The notes under the pieces are model-generated. The model did not search any database and was not told where the DNA came from. It saw only the letters and a program-made list of their open reading frames with translations. Shown here piece after piece: positions 34,625-44,655 of a DNA stretch of 64,000 nucleotides. Location of the stretch: the NCBI GenBank assembly GCA_902591495.1, contig CACJAW010000004.1, forward strand, positions 18,692 to 82,691, given 5' to 3'. A program made the translations under genes and the position numbers. Within the stretch, counting starts at the first letter, position 1; the number at the start of each line of letters is the position of its first letter. This DNA is from an uncultured Pseudohongiella sp. (GTDB lineage Bacteria > Pseudomonadota > Gammaproteobacteria > Pseudomonadales > Pseudohongiellaceae).

Positions 34625-34651
34625 GAGGAATGACGTAATCGCTCATTCCTC
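34625..34651 (-). terminator. Stem-loop terminator downstream of katG
   Basis: GAGGAATGA (34625-34633) pairs with TCATTCCTC (34643-34651), a 9-bp stem with a 9-base loop. On the minus strand it is followed by a T-rich tail (CTTTATTTTACTATTTT) after six bases. It starts 21 bases after the katG stop. The tail is not immediately adjacent, so efficiency is uncertain. Confidence 0.55.
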
Positions 34652-34671
34652 TTACTCAGTAAATTGGCCTA

Positions 34672-36888
34672 TTACGAATCTAAATCGAACCTATCTAAGG
34701 TCATTACCTTAGTCCAGGCAGCCACAAAGTCCTCAACAAATTCTTCTTTTGCGTCATCAGCCGCATAAAACTCTGAAATCGCGCGCAATTCTGAGTTAGA
34801 ACCAAATATCAGATCAACCGGAGTTGCGGTATAAAGAATCGCATTGGAGCCTTGCTCTCGTCCTTCATATACCCCTTCTTCTGAAGATGGAGCCCACCTA
34901 ATCGACATATCAACGAGATTAACAAAGAAGCTATTGTCCAAGACACCGGGAGAACTTGTCAGAACACCATGAGAACTGCTGTCTGCGTTAGCATTTAAAG
35001 CTCTCATTCCTGCCACTAGCACTGCCATTTCAGGCGCAGTTAAATTCAGTAGAGCAGCTTTTTCGACAAGCATCTCTGCAGGAGACCGTTGGTTATCATC
35101 ACCAAAATAGTTTTTAAATCCATCCGCTGAAGGCTCTAAGACAGAGAAGGAGTTCTCATCGGTCTGATCTTGGGATGCGTCGGCTCGACCTGGGATAAAA
35201 GGAACCTCTATGTCAAAACCACCCTGAGATGCGGCTTCTTCTATGGCGACGGCTCCAGCTAGCACAATTAGGTCGGCCAATGAAACACTTCGACGTGAGT
35301 TACTGTTATTGAAGTCCATTTGTATATCACTAAGAACACCGAGAACTCGATCGATCTCATTTGAATCGTTTACTGCCCAGGAGCGCTGTGGTGCTAACCT
35401 TATACGAGCCCCATTTGCACCTCCCCTGTAGTCTGTACCTCGAAAGGACGATGCTGAAGACCATGCAGTTCTAACTAATTCAGAGACATTAAGATTTGAT
35501 CCAGCAATTGCTGATTTTAACTCAGAAATATCGCCTTCTCTTAAATTCGACCCTGTCGATGGGATCGGATCTTGCCATACTAGCTCCTCGTCAGGCGCAA
35601 GATTCCCCAGATAGCGTGAGCTTGGCCCCATATCGCGATGCGTGAGTTTGAACCAAGCCCTTGCAAAAGCATCTTCAAACAATTCTGGATTTTCAAGCCA
35701 GCGACTGGTGATGGCACGATATTCAGGATCAACTCTCAACGCCAAATCAGTAGTAAACATCATAGGCGCATGTCTAATGTTAGAGTCGTGAGCATCAGGC
35801 ACCAAATTAGAAGCGGCTCCCTCAGCAGGTTCCCACTGAGTTGCACCTGCTGGACTTTGAGTTTGAACCCACTCATAACCATAGAGGTTTTCCAGGTAAT
35901 TGTGAGTCCAAGCCGCAGGATTTATCGTCCAGGCCCCCTCTAAGCCACTTGTAATTGTGTCAGCTGCATTACCCGAGCCATAGGTATTTTTCCAACCTAA
36001 ACCTTGCTCCTCGATTGTCGCTCCTTCAGGCTCAGCACCAACGTAGTCATCCGGACTAGCGGCACCATGAGCTTTTCCAAATGTATGCCCTCCGGCAATT
36101 AGTGCCGCAGTTTCCTCATCGTTCATGGCCATTAGACCAAAAGCCTCTCTGATAGCATCAGCAGCAGACTGCGGGTCAGAATTTCCTCCTGGCCCTTGTG
36201 GGTTCACATAAATCAGTCCCATTTGAGTCGCACCAAAAGGTTTCAGCAATTTTCCATCACCCCCTCGACGATTCGAGGCTAACCACTCACCCTCCGGTCC
36301 CCAATTAACATCTTCAGGCATCCATGAATCTTCTCTACCTCCCGCAAACCCGAAGGTCTCAAAACCCATCGACTCCATAGCAACTGTACCAGCAAGAATC
36401 ATTAGATCTGCCCATGAAATGGACCTACCATACTTTTTCTTTATTGGCAGCAGCAGATATCTTGCCTTGTCTAAATTGGCATTATCTGGCCAACTGTTTA
36501 AGGGTGCGAAACGTTGCAATCCACCATCAGCGCCTCCTCTACCATCTGTAGTTCTATAAGTGCCAGCGCTATGCCAGGCCATCCTGATAAAAAACGGGCC
36601 ATAATGACCAAAGTCTGCAGGCCACCAATCTTGTGAATTTGTCATAAGCTCAATTAGATCGCTTTTTAGAGCATCCATATCAAGGCTTTCATATGCCTCT
36701 CGGTAATTAAAACTATCACCCATTGGGTTTAAATGACTTGCACTATTATTCAGAGGCTCCAAGCTCAGTTGATTTGGCCACCAATAATCATTGTCTGGCA
36801 TGGAATTCTGTGCTGACGATTCACCCATAGTGAAAAACAAAACTGGTAAAATGACCGCTAAAAAAGATGATGGTTTTTTTCGAATCAC
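34672..36888 (-). CDS. katG: Exported catalase-peroxidase KatG
   Basis: A 738-residue bifunctional catalase-peroxidase that destroys hydrogen peroxide with haem. Distal-site Arg102, Trp105 and His106 ([11 protein letters not shown]), Tyr227 ([11 protein letters not shown]) and Met253 form the Met-Tyr-Trp adduct. The proximal haem ligand is His268 in [11 protein letters not shown] second, non-haem domain follows as usual. The N-terminus is a signal peptide (hydrophobic core then ESSAQ), so it acts in the periplasm, unlike most cytoplasmic KatG. It is a single-gene unit with a possible terminator. Confidence 0.95.
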   Translation of the reverse strand: MIRKKPSSFLAVILPVLFFTMGESSAQNSMPDNDYWWPNQLSLEPLNNSASHLNPMGDSFNYREAYESLDMDALKSDLIELMTNSQDWWPADFGHYGPFFIRMAWHSAGTYRTTDGRGGADGGLQRFAPLNSWPDNANLDKARYLLLPIKKKYGRSISWADLMILAGTVAMESMGFETFGFAGGREDSWMPEDVNWGPEGEWLASNRRGGDGKLLKPFGATQMGLIYVNPQGPGGNSDPQSAADAIREAFGLMAMNDEETAALIAGGHTFGKAHGAASPDDYVGAEPEGATIEEQGLGWKNTYGSGNAADTITSGLEGAWTINPAAWTHNYLENLYGYEWVQTQSPAGATQWEPAEGAASNLVPDAHDSNIRHAPMMFTTDLALRVDPEYRAITSRWLENPELFEDAFARAWFKLTHRDMGPSSRYLGNLAPDEELVWQDPIPSTGSNLREGDISELKSAIAGSNLNVSELVRTAWSSASSFRGTDYRGGANGARIRLAPQRSWAVNDSNEIDRVLGVLSDIQMDFNNSNSRRSVSLADLIVLAGAVAIEEAASQGGFDIEVPFIPGRADASQDQTDENSFSVLEPSADGFKNYFGDDNQRSPAEMLVEKAALLNLTAPEMAVLVAGMRALNANADSSSHGVLTSSPGVLDNSFFVNLVDMSIRWAPSSEEGVYEGREQGSNAILYTATPVDLIFGSNSELRAISEFYAADDAKEEFVEDFVAAWTKVMTLDRFDLDS

Positions 36889-37086
36889 AACTCTTCTCCC
36901 CTAAACTACTAATGATGTGAATAGAGTGATAAATTACCGTGGCATGAAGATTTTGTACAATGATTATTTTCGATACAGGTAATTGGATTTTTCTGTTAGC
37001 TGTAACCTATCAGATTTATGTTAGTAAAACTGTTGATATCTAGATCGCATTGATTTCCAATTGATGATAAAAATTAGGGAATAAAG

Positions 37087-38223
37087 TTGAATAAAGCATC
37101 GTTATTAATCTTGTTATTGTTTGCATCTTCAGCCACCCCCCAAGACCTCACACTAGACGCATCTCTAGGGTTGTTTGATTTAGTATCTGGTTTTGAAGAT
37201 GACCCGCTAGTGATCCCAATCGCCGCAGGAGGACAAGAAAGCGCGGAAGAATTAGGCAGTGACTGTTATGGATTGGTTGCTGACCGTCCAGATGTATCTA
37301 TCAATTATTCGAGTGGAGAGTTTGAGTTAAATTTTGCTGTTCTGAGTGAAATTGACACTACGCTAGTAATTAACACTCCAAACGGTCAATGGGTATGCAA
37401 TGATGACTATAATTTGGTAAATCCCGGAATAAGTTTTGACGATCCTCAAAGTGGTCAATACGACATTTGGATAGGGGTTTATTCGGCAAACGATGAGCTC
37501 GATATGTCCCAACTTTTAGTATCAGAAGCTGATATTGATGATTTGTTTGGCTTGTATGAAAATTTTAGTCAAGGCAACGACGAGAATGTTGCCAGCGGTG
37601 GCTCAGGGACCGGTTTTGTAATTAACAGCGATGGTCATGTGTTGACAAATTTTCACGTTATCGAAGGTTGTTCAGAAATCACTTTCCAGATTCGTGGTAT
37701 CGAAGCTAAGAGTGTGTCGTTAATATCATCTAATCCGTCAGCTGATTTAGCCTTACTAAAACTTAATAGTTTTGACGGAGACCCGGCGAAATTCTCACCA
37801 GTAACCCAGATTCAAATGGGTTCCGAACTTTTTGTGTATGGATTTCCTCTCGCGGGAGACTTATCAGCTCAAGGAAATTTTACTAACGGAATTGTAAGTT
37901 CAACGAACGGTTTAAATGATGACATGACACAATTTCAAATGACTGCGCCCGTCCAGCCTGGCAATAGTGGAGGGCCTGTTCTAAATAGAAATGGTAACGT
38001 GCTGGGTGTAGTCGTAGCCACGGCAAATCAGGATTTTTTTCGACAGCAACGAGGCACTGACACACAAAATATAAACTTTGCTATACATGGCGAGATCACT
38101 AAACGATTTTTGGAAAATAACAATATACCTCATGAAGTAGCCGAGAGTGAAACCGACACGATGTTACTCTCAGAAGTTGCAAGTCGAGCTCAGGAATATA
38201 CTGGAATTTTACTATGCTTATGA
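37087..38223 (+). CDS. Secreted trypsin-like serine protease with N-terminal PPC-like domain
   Basis: The 378-residue protein has a signal peptide (about 18 residues). A beta-rich N-terminal domain (residues 40-145) resembles peptidase pre-C-terminal modules. The following S1-type protease domain shows His190 (LTNFH), Asp220 (NPSADLALLKL) and Ser294 (PGNSGGPVL), as in DegP-like proteases, with no PDZ domain. The start is TTG at 37087, supported by AGGGA about 7 bases before it. The final codons overlap the next gene, so they form an operon. The target substrate is unknown. Confidence 0.85.
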   Translation: MNKASLLILLLFASSATPQDLTLDASLGLFDLVSGFEDDPLVIPIAAGGQESAEELGSDCYGLVADRPDVSINYSSGEFELNFAVLSEIDTTLVINTPNGQWVCNDDYNLVNPGISFDDPQSGQYDIWIGVYSANDELDMSQLLVSEADIDDLFGLYENFSQGNDENVASGGSGTGFVINSDGHVLTNFHVIEGCSEITFQIRGIEAKSVSLISSNPSADLALLKLNSFDGDPAKFSPVTQIQMGSELFVYGFPLAGDLSAQGNFTNGIVSSTNGLNDDMTQFQMTAPVQPGNSGGPVLNRNGNVLGVVVATANQDFFRQQRGTDTQNINFAIHGEITKRFLENNNIPHEVAESETDTMLLSEVASRAQEYTGILLCL

Positions 38224-39668
38224 TAGATTTTTTTACAAATAAACTTCTTAAGAAACATTTCTATGGAAATTTTTTTTCATCTTATGTCCTATTAATTTTC
38301 ATGTCAGCAACTGTTTTTTCTGCAGAGCAGCAAGCTGGGTTTAATATAACAGCCCTTGATCGTTACGTGAGGGAACCAGATCCTAATTATTCATATAACA
38401 TTATCAAAACCATTGGTCATGAAGACTATGACACTTTCATCCTCGAGATGACTTCCCAGAAATGGTTAACTGAAGAAGAAGTAAATCACCCATTATGGGA
38501 ACATTACATGGTGATCGTAGCTCCTACCGAATTAAGAAGTGACATAGGCTTCCTTACGATTACCGGCGGCAGTAAAGCAAACAATGCACCGAGTGAGGCT
38601 CTTCAAACTGACATTAAAAGAGCTCTAGAAACAGGCACTGTAGTGAGTACACTCTACATGGTTCCTAATCAACCCTTAACCTTCTCAGATGATGATGGTC
38701 TTCTGCGTGCAGAGGACTCTATCATTGCATATACTTGGGATAAATATCTCAGAAGTGGTGATGATAAATGGCCGCTGAGACTTCCAATGACAAAAGCTGC
38801 TGTTAGGGCAATGGATACCATTTCCGATCTGATGATGGATAAAGATGGGGGCGGCAGGGCGGTAGACAAATTTGTTGTGGCCGGAGGATCCAAAAGAGGT
38901 TGGACAACTTGGACAACAGCCGTTGTGGACAACCGGGTCATTGCAATTATGCCGATCGTGATTGATATGTTAAATGTCAGCGAGTCTTTCAAACATCACT
39001 TTGAAGTTTATGGAGCCTATTCAATGGCAGTCCTAGATTACGTTATCAGTGGAAATGTTAATTGGATTGATACACCTCAATGGGATGCTCTTATGGATAT
39101 TGTTGAACCCTATGAGTATCGACACCGGCTCTCGTTACCAAAATACATTTTAAATTCAACGGGTGATGAATTTTTCTTACCCGATTCGTCTCAGTTTTAC
39201 TGGAGAGACCTGGTCGGTGAAAAGCACTTAAGATACGTACCAAACTCAAATCACAGCATGGCTGACACCGATATCTACGATAGTGTTGACGCCTGGTATC
39301 ACTCAATCGTGCATAATGTAAAACCTCCCCGCTATTCATGGGATTTATCAGAGGATGGAACTATTAACGTATTTTCTTTCGACAAACCTGAGAAAGTATT
39401 ACTGTGGCAAGCACATAATCCCGATAAACGAAATTTCACTCAGGCACTTATCGGAAAAGCCTATAGTAGCTCTCTGATAACAGAGAGCGAACCAGGCGTC
39501 TACAAAGTCAAACTAGATCCACCTGAAACTGGCTTTACCGCTTGCTATGTTGAAATGCATTACCCTAGTGGTATTGAAACGCCCTTTAAATTTTCGACCG
39601 GCGTAAAGGTTGTACCAGACATTACTGAACATACCTGGGAATTTAAACCTGACAGTGCACGTAACTAG
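38214..39668 (+). CDS. PhoPQ-activated pathogenicity-related (PqaA) family hydrolase
   Basis: The 484-residue exported protein matches the PhoPQ_related family (PqaA of Salmonella), an alpha/beta-hydrolase-type fold. The likely nucleophile is Ser226 in VAGGSKRGW, followed by the acid in the NSTGDEF segment and the histidine in VPNSNHSM. Translation starts at ATG 38214 or the second ATG at 38220, which overlaps the protease stop as ATGA; both give an N-terminal hydrophobic export segment ending before AEQQAG. The family reaction is not established. Confidence 0.85.
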   Translation: MLMIDFFTNKLLKKHFYGNFFSSYVLLIFMSATVFSAEQQAGFNITALDRYVREPDPNYSYNIIKTIGHEDYDTFILEMTSQKWLTEEEVNHPLWEHYMVIVAPTELRSDIGFLTITGGSKANNAPSEALQTDIKRALETGTVVSTLYMVPNQPLTFSDDDGLLRAEDSIIAYTWDKYLRSGDDKWPLRLPMTKAAVRAMDTISDLMMDKDGGGRAVDKFVVAGGSKRGWTTWTTAVVDNRVIAIMPIVIDMLNVSESFKHHFEVYGAYSMAVLDYVISGNVNWIDTPQWDALMDIVEPYEYRHRLSLPKYILNSTGDEFFLPDSSQFYWRDLVGEKHLRYVPNSNHSMADTDIYDSVDAWYHSIVHNVKPPRYSWDLSEDGTINVFSFDKPEKVLLWQAHNPDKRNFTQALIGKAYSSSLITESEPGVYKVKLDPPETGFTACYVEMHYPSGIETPFKFSTGVKVVPDITEHTWEFKPDSARN

Positions 39669-39670
39669 CA

Positions 39671-39701
39671 AGTTCATACCTCTAACAAGAATCTATGAAC
39701 T
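39671..39701. terminator. Possible bidirectional stem-loop between convergent genes
   Basis: AGTTCATA (39671-39678) pairs with TATGAACT (39694-39701) in the 45-base gap between the PqaA-like gene and the convergent SnoaL-like gene. The stem is AT-rich, the loop is 15 bases and no strong T-run follows, so it is a weak candidate. Confidence 0.3.
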
Positions 39702-39713
39702 GAACTTTAAGTC

Positions 39714-40142
39714 TCAATTTTTATGAGTATATTTGCGCCCAGCATAGTCGAAATCTCTGAGCTCACGGTTTCGACGATCATTGAGAAAATAATTACAATG
39801 ATAAGATCGAATTTCTGAGATTTTGTTATCCACGAAAACAAACCACTCTGTACCCCTCAAAATTTCATGCTTTAACTCGATTGAGGGCTTCCATCTCATA
39901 GACCACTCAATGACCGCTTCAGGCTCACTTACGAGAGCATGATCTATTCCCCAAGTAGCTTCTGTTTTTGGTGCAACTTTACACCAGTAATTTGCTAGGC
40001 CTACTGCCGATCTTACCGGCTCATGATCTACGAAGTAATGCACAATATCATCTGTAAAGGTTGATTTCATAAGTGCCGCATCACGCTGATTACAGGCATC
40101 ATAATACTTCTCAATTATCTGAATATAAGGATGCTTAGTCAT
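39714..40142 (-). CDS. SnoaL/NTF2-like small protein
   Basis: A 142-residue soluble protein with the cone-shaped NTF2/SnoaL-like pattern. It opens with IQIIEKYYDACNQRDAALM, a typical helix, followed by TDDIVHYF, and ends in a beta sheet with WFVFVDNKISEIRSYHC. Such proteins are ligand-binding or small isomerase and hydrolase enzymes. The substrate is not predictable. It lies in a minus-strand run of small proteins down to 42209. Confidence 0.7.
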   Translation of the reverse strand: MTKHPYIQIIEKYYDACNQRDAALMKSTFTDDIVHYFVDHEPVRSAVGLANYWCKVAPKTEATWGIDHALVSEPEAVIEWSMRWKPSIELKHEILRGTEWFVFVDNKISEIRSYHCNYFLNDRRNRELRDFDYAGRKYTHKN

Positions 40143-40169
40143 ATGCTCCGGAAAGATATAATAATGCCG

Positions 40170-40733
40170 TTAAAATTTCCGCGTCTCCTCTATGGCCTTA
40201 ATAACTCTCTCATATCTCTGAGATTGCTCAGTTAAAATTGTGCGGACCTCTTCTTTTGAAATTTTCTGACAGTCACCCTCAACTACTGGACCAGAGACAT
40301 CATCTATCAAACTAACATCTTCAACATCAGCTTCCGGTGTTTCACTTTTATTTTTATAGAGAAACCTACCAGACATCCGATCAATCTCTATGAAAATTTC
40401 ACTACCCACATACAGGTCAATTCTCTCAAGACCCATATTTATTTTAAAATCCGACGTAGAAGGTTGGGAGTCTAAAAGATTTAGATCTCTTAACAATTCA
40501 TTAGCTGTGTAACTTTGGACCGGAAAGCTTTCATCTGTATATAAATTGTAGCCCCGCCACAAACCCAAAGCTTCTGAAATTTGCCAAACCTCCCCCTGAA
40601 GCGCTCTCTCTCTATTCCCATCGAGAGAAATTTGGGACCATGGATTATCATACTGGCAATAAAGATAGAGGTTGTCATCCTGCGCAAAAACGCAACTAGG
40701 CAATAATATTAGAATAAAATATAAATTTTTCAT
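40170..40733 (-). CDS. Secreted protein of unknown function
   Basis: A 187-residue protein with a clear signal peptide (MKNLYFILILLPSCVFAQDDN), likely cleaved after VFAQ. The mature part is acidic and has a YCQYDNPWSQISLDG start and a C-terminal DCQKIS segment. I do not recognise the family. It precedes the SnoaL-like gene by 28 bases on the same strand, so co-expression is likely. Confidence 0.65.
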   Translation of the reverse strand: MKNLYFILILLPSCVFAQDDNLYLYCQYDNPWSQISLDGNRERALQGEVWQISEALGLWRGYNLYTDESFPVQSYTANELLRDLNLLDSQPSTSDFKINMGLERIDLYVGSEIFIEIDRMSGRFLYKNKSETPEADVEDVSLIDDVSGPVVEGDCQKISKEEVRTILTEQSQRYERVIKAIEETRKF

Positions 40734-40820
40734 TAGTCTATTGTACCAACTGAAAACTGATCGCTAAAAATAAATTTTTCAACATGCTATAAACAACGAT
40801 TAAGATAGCTTATCAACGCT

Positions 40821-41327
40821 TCATGAGAACCATGGATGCACACCAAATTGATTTTTAGCCACATCTTGTCCGCTTTCAATTCTCAATTTGATTCCCTTAG
40901 TAACTGCTCGGAGGTATTGACGAAGCCTAGGGCGTAACCAGAATACATGAATAAAAAACCTTAAAGCTTTGAAGTAGCGAAGCAGAAAAGCCGATCTCAC
41001 TTCGATGGAAATCATGCATTCGGATTCACAAATCTCTTCCAGACGCCAAGAGACCATTGACTTTTCCCCATTTCGTTTACCAATTACAAGATCATAGCCT
41101 ACACCGTCTATCCATTTGCAGAATTCGCGCTCATAAATCAAACCGCTGTAATAATGAACCTCATCTTTTGAGTTATGCTCTTGCCAATGTTTAACAGGAT
41201 TTTTTGCACAATAAGGATGGAATTTTTCAAGGTTCCCTGGCGTAGAAATCAGTTGCCATACTTCCGGCGCAGAAGCATGAACAGTTGTTGAAATCTTTAC
41301 CGGCCAATTAAGATCCTTCACCTGCAT
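40821..41327 (-). CDS. SRPBCC (START/polyketide cyclase-like) protein
   Basis: The 168-residue protein looks like the START/Bet v1 superfamily: it opens with VKISTTVHASAPEVWQLIS and continues with NLEKFHPYCAKNPVKHW, typical of ligand-binding SRPBCC proteins. No signal peptide is present. The ligand is unknown. It lies 24 bases from the beta-propeller gene upstream on the same strand. Confidence 0.72.
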   Translation of the reverse strand: MQVKDLNWPVKISTTVHASAPEVWQLISTPGNLEKFHPYCAKNPVKHWQEHNSKDEVHYYSGLIYEREFCKWIDGVGYDLVIGKRNGEKSMVSWRLEEICESECMISIEVRSAFLLRYFKALRFFIHVFWLRPRLRQYLRAVTKGIKLRIESGQDVAKNQFGVHPWFS

Positions 41328-41351
41328 AACTATAAGTGCTCTCCAGAACAG

Positions 41352-42209
41352 CTATCTTATATTTCTAATAGAATCATATGGCACATACCAAATATCCTTT
41401 TCCCCCTTACCTCCTGATCTCTCGGAGTCAAAGTAAAACAAACTATAATCAGGAGAAAAAGCCGGACACCTGTCCGCAGTTTCAGTATTTACCTCTGGGC
41501 CCAGATTAACCAAATCTGACCAAATCCCGTTAGGCTCTAGGTGAGAAACATAAATATCTTCACCTCCGTAACCTTCTGGCAAGGCTGCAGTAATGTATAA
41601 CGATTTTCCATCTTTCGAAGGTAGTGAATGATGCTCATCAAATTTGCTATTAATATTTGGTCCCATATTTACTGCCTCCTGCCAAACTCCATGTATTTTT
41701 TCCGAGGTCCAAATATCATTAGCGCCATAACCTCCAGGACGTGTTGAAGTCCAGTAAGCAATTTCCCAATTATCGCCAGAAAAATAAATACAGTGGTCCA
41801 TATATGGAGTGTTGAATGGTCCTTCGAGATTCATTGGCGATCCCCAGCCGTTTTCTGTTCGACTGCTGACCCACAAATCCATACTACCTTTGCCACCTGG
41901 TCGATCACTCATGATAAATAATTGAGATCCATCTGGAGATAGTAAGGGCTCAAAATCCGAGTATTCGTCGGAACTCACCTCAAGGACAACAGAAGGCTCA
42001 GACCACTCCGAACCATCAAAATAAGAAACACAGATGTCACTCCCAGATCGACCTTCCCTATTGTGACAGTTTATATACACCTCTTTACCATCAACAGAAA
42101 ACGTTGGCTCTGCGTCCAGATGCATTGAGTTTATAGACTCCATATTAATAGGATCAGACAAACAATGTCCCGACAGAAGAAAGATTGCACCTAACTTATA
42201 ATTTCTCAT
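41352..42209 (-). CDS. Secreted PD40-repeat beta-propeller protein
   Basis: The 285-residue protein has an N-terminal export segment (MRNYKLGAIFLLSGHCLS). It contains several PD40-type repeats (FSVDGKEVYI, LSPDGSQLFIMSDRPGG, STRPGGYGANDIW, LPSKDGKSLYITA, FSPDYSLFYFDSERSGG), as in TolB-like propellers. A cysteine in the export segment could be a lipobox, but the motif is poor. The role is unknown; such proteins often bind other proteins at the cell surface or periplasm. Confidence 0.75.
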   Translation of the reverse strand: MRNYKLGAIFLLSGHCLSDPINMESINSMHLDAEPTFSVDGKEVYINCHNREGRSGSDICVSYFDGSEWSEPSVVLEVSSDEYSDFEPLLSPDGSQLFIMSDRPGGKGSMDLWVSSRTENGWGSPMNLEGPFNTPYMDHCIYFSGDNWEIAYWTSTRPGGYGANDIWTSEKIHGVWQEAVNMGPNINSKFDEHHSLPSKDGKSLYITAALPEGYGGEDIYVSHLEPNGIWSDLVNLGPEVNTETADRCPAFSPDYSLFYFDSERSGGKGEKDIWYVPYDSIRNIR

Positions 42210-42265
42210 AATTTTTCTACATCTTTTACAGTAAAAATTGGTAAAACTAAGAATATTTATCTTAT

Positions 42266-43486
42266 TTAATCCTTTATTAAACCCTTCTGCGTGCTTAGTT
42301 CTCTAATTTTTTCTGCCCGTCTTGTCAGGTTACCACGACCTGAAGTTAAACGTTTAGCGGCTAGATCTATTTCGCTATCTGCATGTGTAATTGCTTTTTT
42401 AACTGCGCCGAGTGTCTCTCCAAACTTCAAAAACCCATCATACATCTTGTCAACTTCCTCTATGATTGTCTTTATATTCTCTATTTGGCTATGGCGGCGC
42501 CAGAGATACGCCACACTCCTCAATGCGGGAAGCAACATAGACTGGCTAACTAGGACTACATTCTTTTCAATGGCCAGATCTTGCAAACTTGGATCTTCAT
42601 CCATAGCTGTGATCAAAGCAGATTCTATTCCCATAAATAACATTACATAGTCTACTGTTAGCAATCCTTCAGCTGTTTCGTATCTTTTTTCTGATAAACT
42701 TTTAATATGATTTCTAATCGATAGAAGGTGTTGTTGGAGATGTTCTTCTTTCTCTTCAGAAGATTTTGTGTTCACATATCTGCTATACGCTACCAAAGAT
42801 ACTTTCGAGTCGACGATTACCACCTCCGACTGATCCTCTCCGTCCCCTGGCATTTTTATGAGTACATCTGGTTTTAGGGGTCGTCCCTCTTCGTTTTTTA
42901 AATTGAACCCCTTACCCTGCTCAAAAAAGTTTACTCCTTCCTTTAAACCCGATTTTTCTAGGAGTGCCCGAAGAACTATTTCTCCCCATGCTCCTTGAGC
43001 ACGCTGATCTCCCCTTAAAACCTGTGACAGTCCCTCTGCCTTTTCACCAAGGCCAGCGCTCAATGCATTTAGGTTTGAAATTTCCTGCTTAAGCGTAGCC
43101 TTTTCTTTGATATCAGTCTCTCTGTATGTCTTTGTTTCTCTCTTAAACTCCTCAATTTGTTTTTTTAACGGGGTTATGATCGTGTCCAGCTCCTCCGAGT
43201 GTTTCTCCCGGTTAGTTTTAGCGAGCTCTAAAAGGATCGAATTAGCTGAAGCTTTGAATTGTTCTTTGAGCACCCCTTGACGACTTTCTAGCTCAGCATT
43301 CTTTGCTTCAGCCTTTGTTTTTTCTTCAAACAGTCTGCTATTCACTTCCCTTTGAGATTCTAATTCCATCCGTAGACCTTTTAATTCACGATTCTTCATT
43401 GTGGCTAAAATCAAAAAGCTACTTATGCATCCAATTACAAGACTTACAAAACTTACAAGAAAGAAAACAAGCATAGAAGTGTTCAT
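42266..43486 (-). CDS. rmuC: DNA recombination protein RmuC
   Basis: The 406-residue protein has an N-terminal membrane helix, a coiled-coil region (about residues 35-140) and a PD-(D/E)XK-like nuclease domain. The latter has the RGDQRAQGAWGEIVLRALLEKSG segment split by KPDVLIKMPG and VIVDSKVSLVAYSRY, and matches RmuC. RmuC limits recombination at inverted repeats in E. coli. The length and layout are typical. Confidence 0.92.
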   Translation of the reverse strand: MNTSMLVFFLVSFVSLVIGCISSFLILATMKNRELKGLRMELESQREVNSRLFEEKTKAEAKNAELESRQGVLKEQFKASANSILLELAKTNREKHSEELDTIITPLKKQIEEFKRETKTYRETDIKEKATLKQEISNLNALSAGLGEKAEGLSQVLRGDQRAQGAWGEIVLRALLEKSGLKEGVNFFEQGKGFNLKNEEGRPLKPDVLIKMPGDGEDQSEVVIVDSKVSLVAYSRYVNTKSSEEKEEHLQQHLLSIRNHIKSLSEKRYETAEGLLTVDYVMLFMGIESALITAMDEDPSLQDLAIEKNVVLVSQSMLLPALRSVAYLWRRHSQIENIKTIIEEVDKMYDGFLKFGETLGAVKKAITHADSEIDLAAKRLTSGRGNLTRRAEKIRELSTQKGLIKD

Positions 43487-43683
43487 GTAAGTCCCTCACA
43501 AGACTATTAGTTACCAAACTTAGGTCATGACTGCCAAGAAGAGCGTTTGTAATACTTACCTTTCGGCCCTTTCAATTGGTAGCAGTTTATCTCAGACTTG
43601 AGTTTGAAGACAGGGAGAAAGTTACTACGATCGAGGTGCTCATGAGTGCGAGAAGGGATGAGGCTTAATTATTATTTACGAAC

Positions 43684-43723
43684 CTTAAAGCCCCGGCTGT
43701 AATAACAGCAGCAGGGCTTTAAG
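43684..43723 (-). terminator. Nested stem-loop, probable terminator
   Basis: CTTAAAGCCC (43684-43693) pairs with GGGCTTTAAG (43714-43723), and an inner hairpin (GCTGT-AATA-ACAGC) lies in the loop. It falls 33 bases after the stop of the secreted protein at 43756. On the plus strand TAGTTTTT follows, while the minus-strand tail is only AT-rich, so it might act in either direction. Confidence 0.55.
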
Positions 43724-43755
43724 TAGTTTTTCCTAAAACTAAGTAGAAATTCAAA

Positions 43756-44448
43756 TTACCAAGATTTTAGCAGCTGGACCATAGCGGTACCTTCAACCGT
43801 CCTTATGTCACGAACACTTGAAGCATAGGCTTCCCAACCATCTTGAGACTGGGGTTGATTTGTCAACAGTTCGCCAACAGAATTCGCCCAATTCACAACA
43901 ATATGTGTAGTTGGGTTTTCCCCATCTGCGACACTTGAGCTCAAAAACGATTGTCCGACATCTGAGTTCTGATCGATAAAACTAGCCAGGGCCTGCGCAT
44001 AGGTGCTGGGATCCGAGACAGACATGAAGTAATACATACCAGCCCAATTCGCGCTCGTAATGTTGTCAGCGCTACCACCAGCAAAAAGTATTTCTCCGAT
44101 ATTACTATTTACAAGGGTGCCAGCTTCATTCATTTCCTGTATAAACGCAGCCCAATCAGACGAAATAGCATTCCTTGCGAAGGCCTGATCTAATTCTTCT
44201 GCTGAGTTATGCACCGTGACAATGTTATGCGTTGCTTCACTTTCCCCATTTGCAATGTATTGATAGAGCCTTACGTTTCCAGTAAACGCCTGTCCGGTTG
44301 GACTCGCCATAAACTTATCCATAGCTGCTAAAACCCCTGCAGGATTAGTCACCGCTATATCATAACCTTGGAACATTGCCTGACCGAAACTAAGCTGTGA
44401 AAACATGAATGATACAAGAACAGTAATACAGTTAATGATATTTCTCAT
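43756..44448 (-). CDS. Secreted protein with internal duplication, unknown function
   Basis: The 230-residue protein has a signal peptide ending near SFGQA. The mature part appears to hold two related halves of about 95 residues: GESEATHNIVTVHNSAEEL in the first and GENPTTHIVVNWANSVGEL in the second share the ATHNIV/TTHIVV motif with similar spacing. Each half is followed by a W(A/E)A(F/Y) helix and an (E/M)ILF/VQLL strand. This looks like a tandem dimeric alpha+beta barrel. No enzyme motif is visible. It has its own transcription unit. Confidence 0.68.
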   Translation of the reverse strand: MRNIINCITVLVSFMFSQLSFGQAMFQGYDIAVTNPAGVLAAMDKFMASPTGQAFTGNVRLYQYIANGESEATHNIVTVHNSAEELDQAFARNAISSDWAAFIQEMNEAGTLVNSNIGEILFAGGSADNITSANWAGMYYFMSVSDPSTYAQALASFIDQNSDVGQSFLSSSVADGENPTTHIVVNWANSVGELLTNQPQSQDGWEAYASSVRDIRTVEGTAMVQLLKSW

Positions 44449-44655
44449 TAATAATTTCCCCTTTTCTATATTGATGAATTAAATGTCCTCACTAGAAGAC
44501 TTCTTAAGTATACAAAATTAGAAATTAACTAATAGTCCTATTTGCCCTAAAGGATTAGTTTTTAAAAGCCTTGGTAATTGATAGCAATGTTCATTATGAT
44601 TCTTAAAATAGTTAAACGAGCGAGAGGTATGATTTTGATTAATTCCAAAAAGGTT

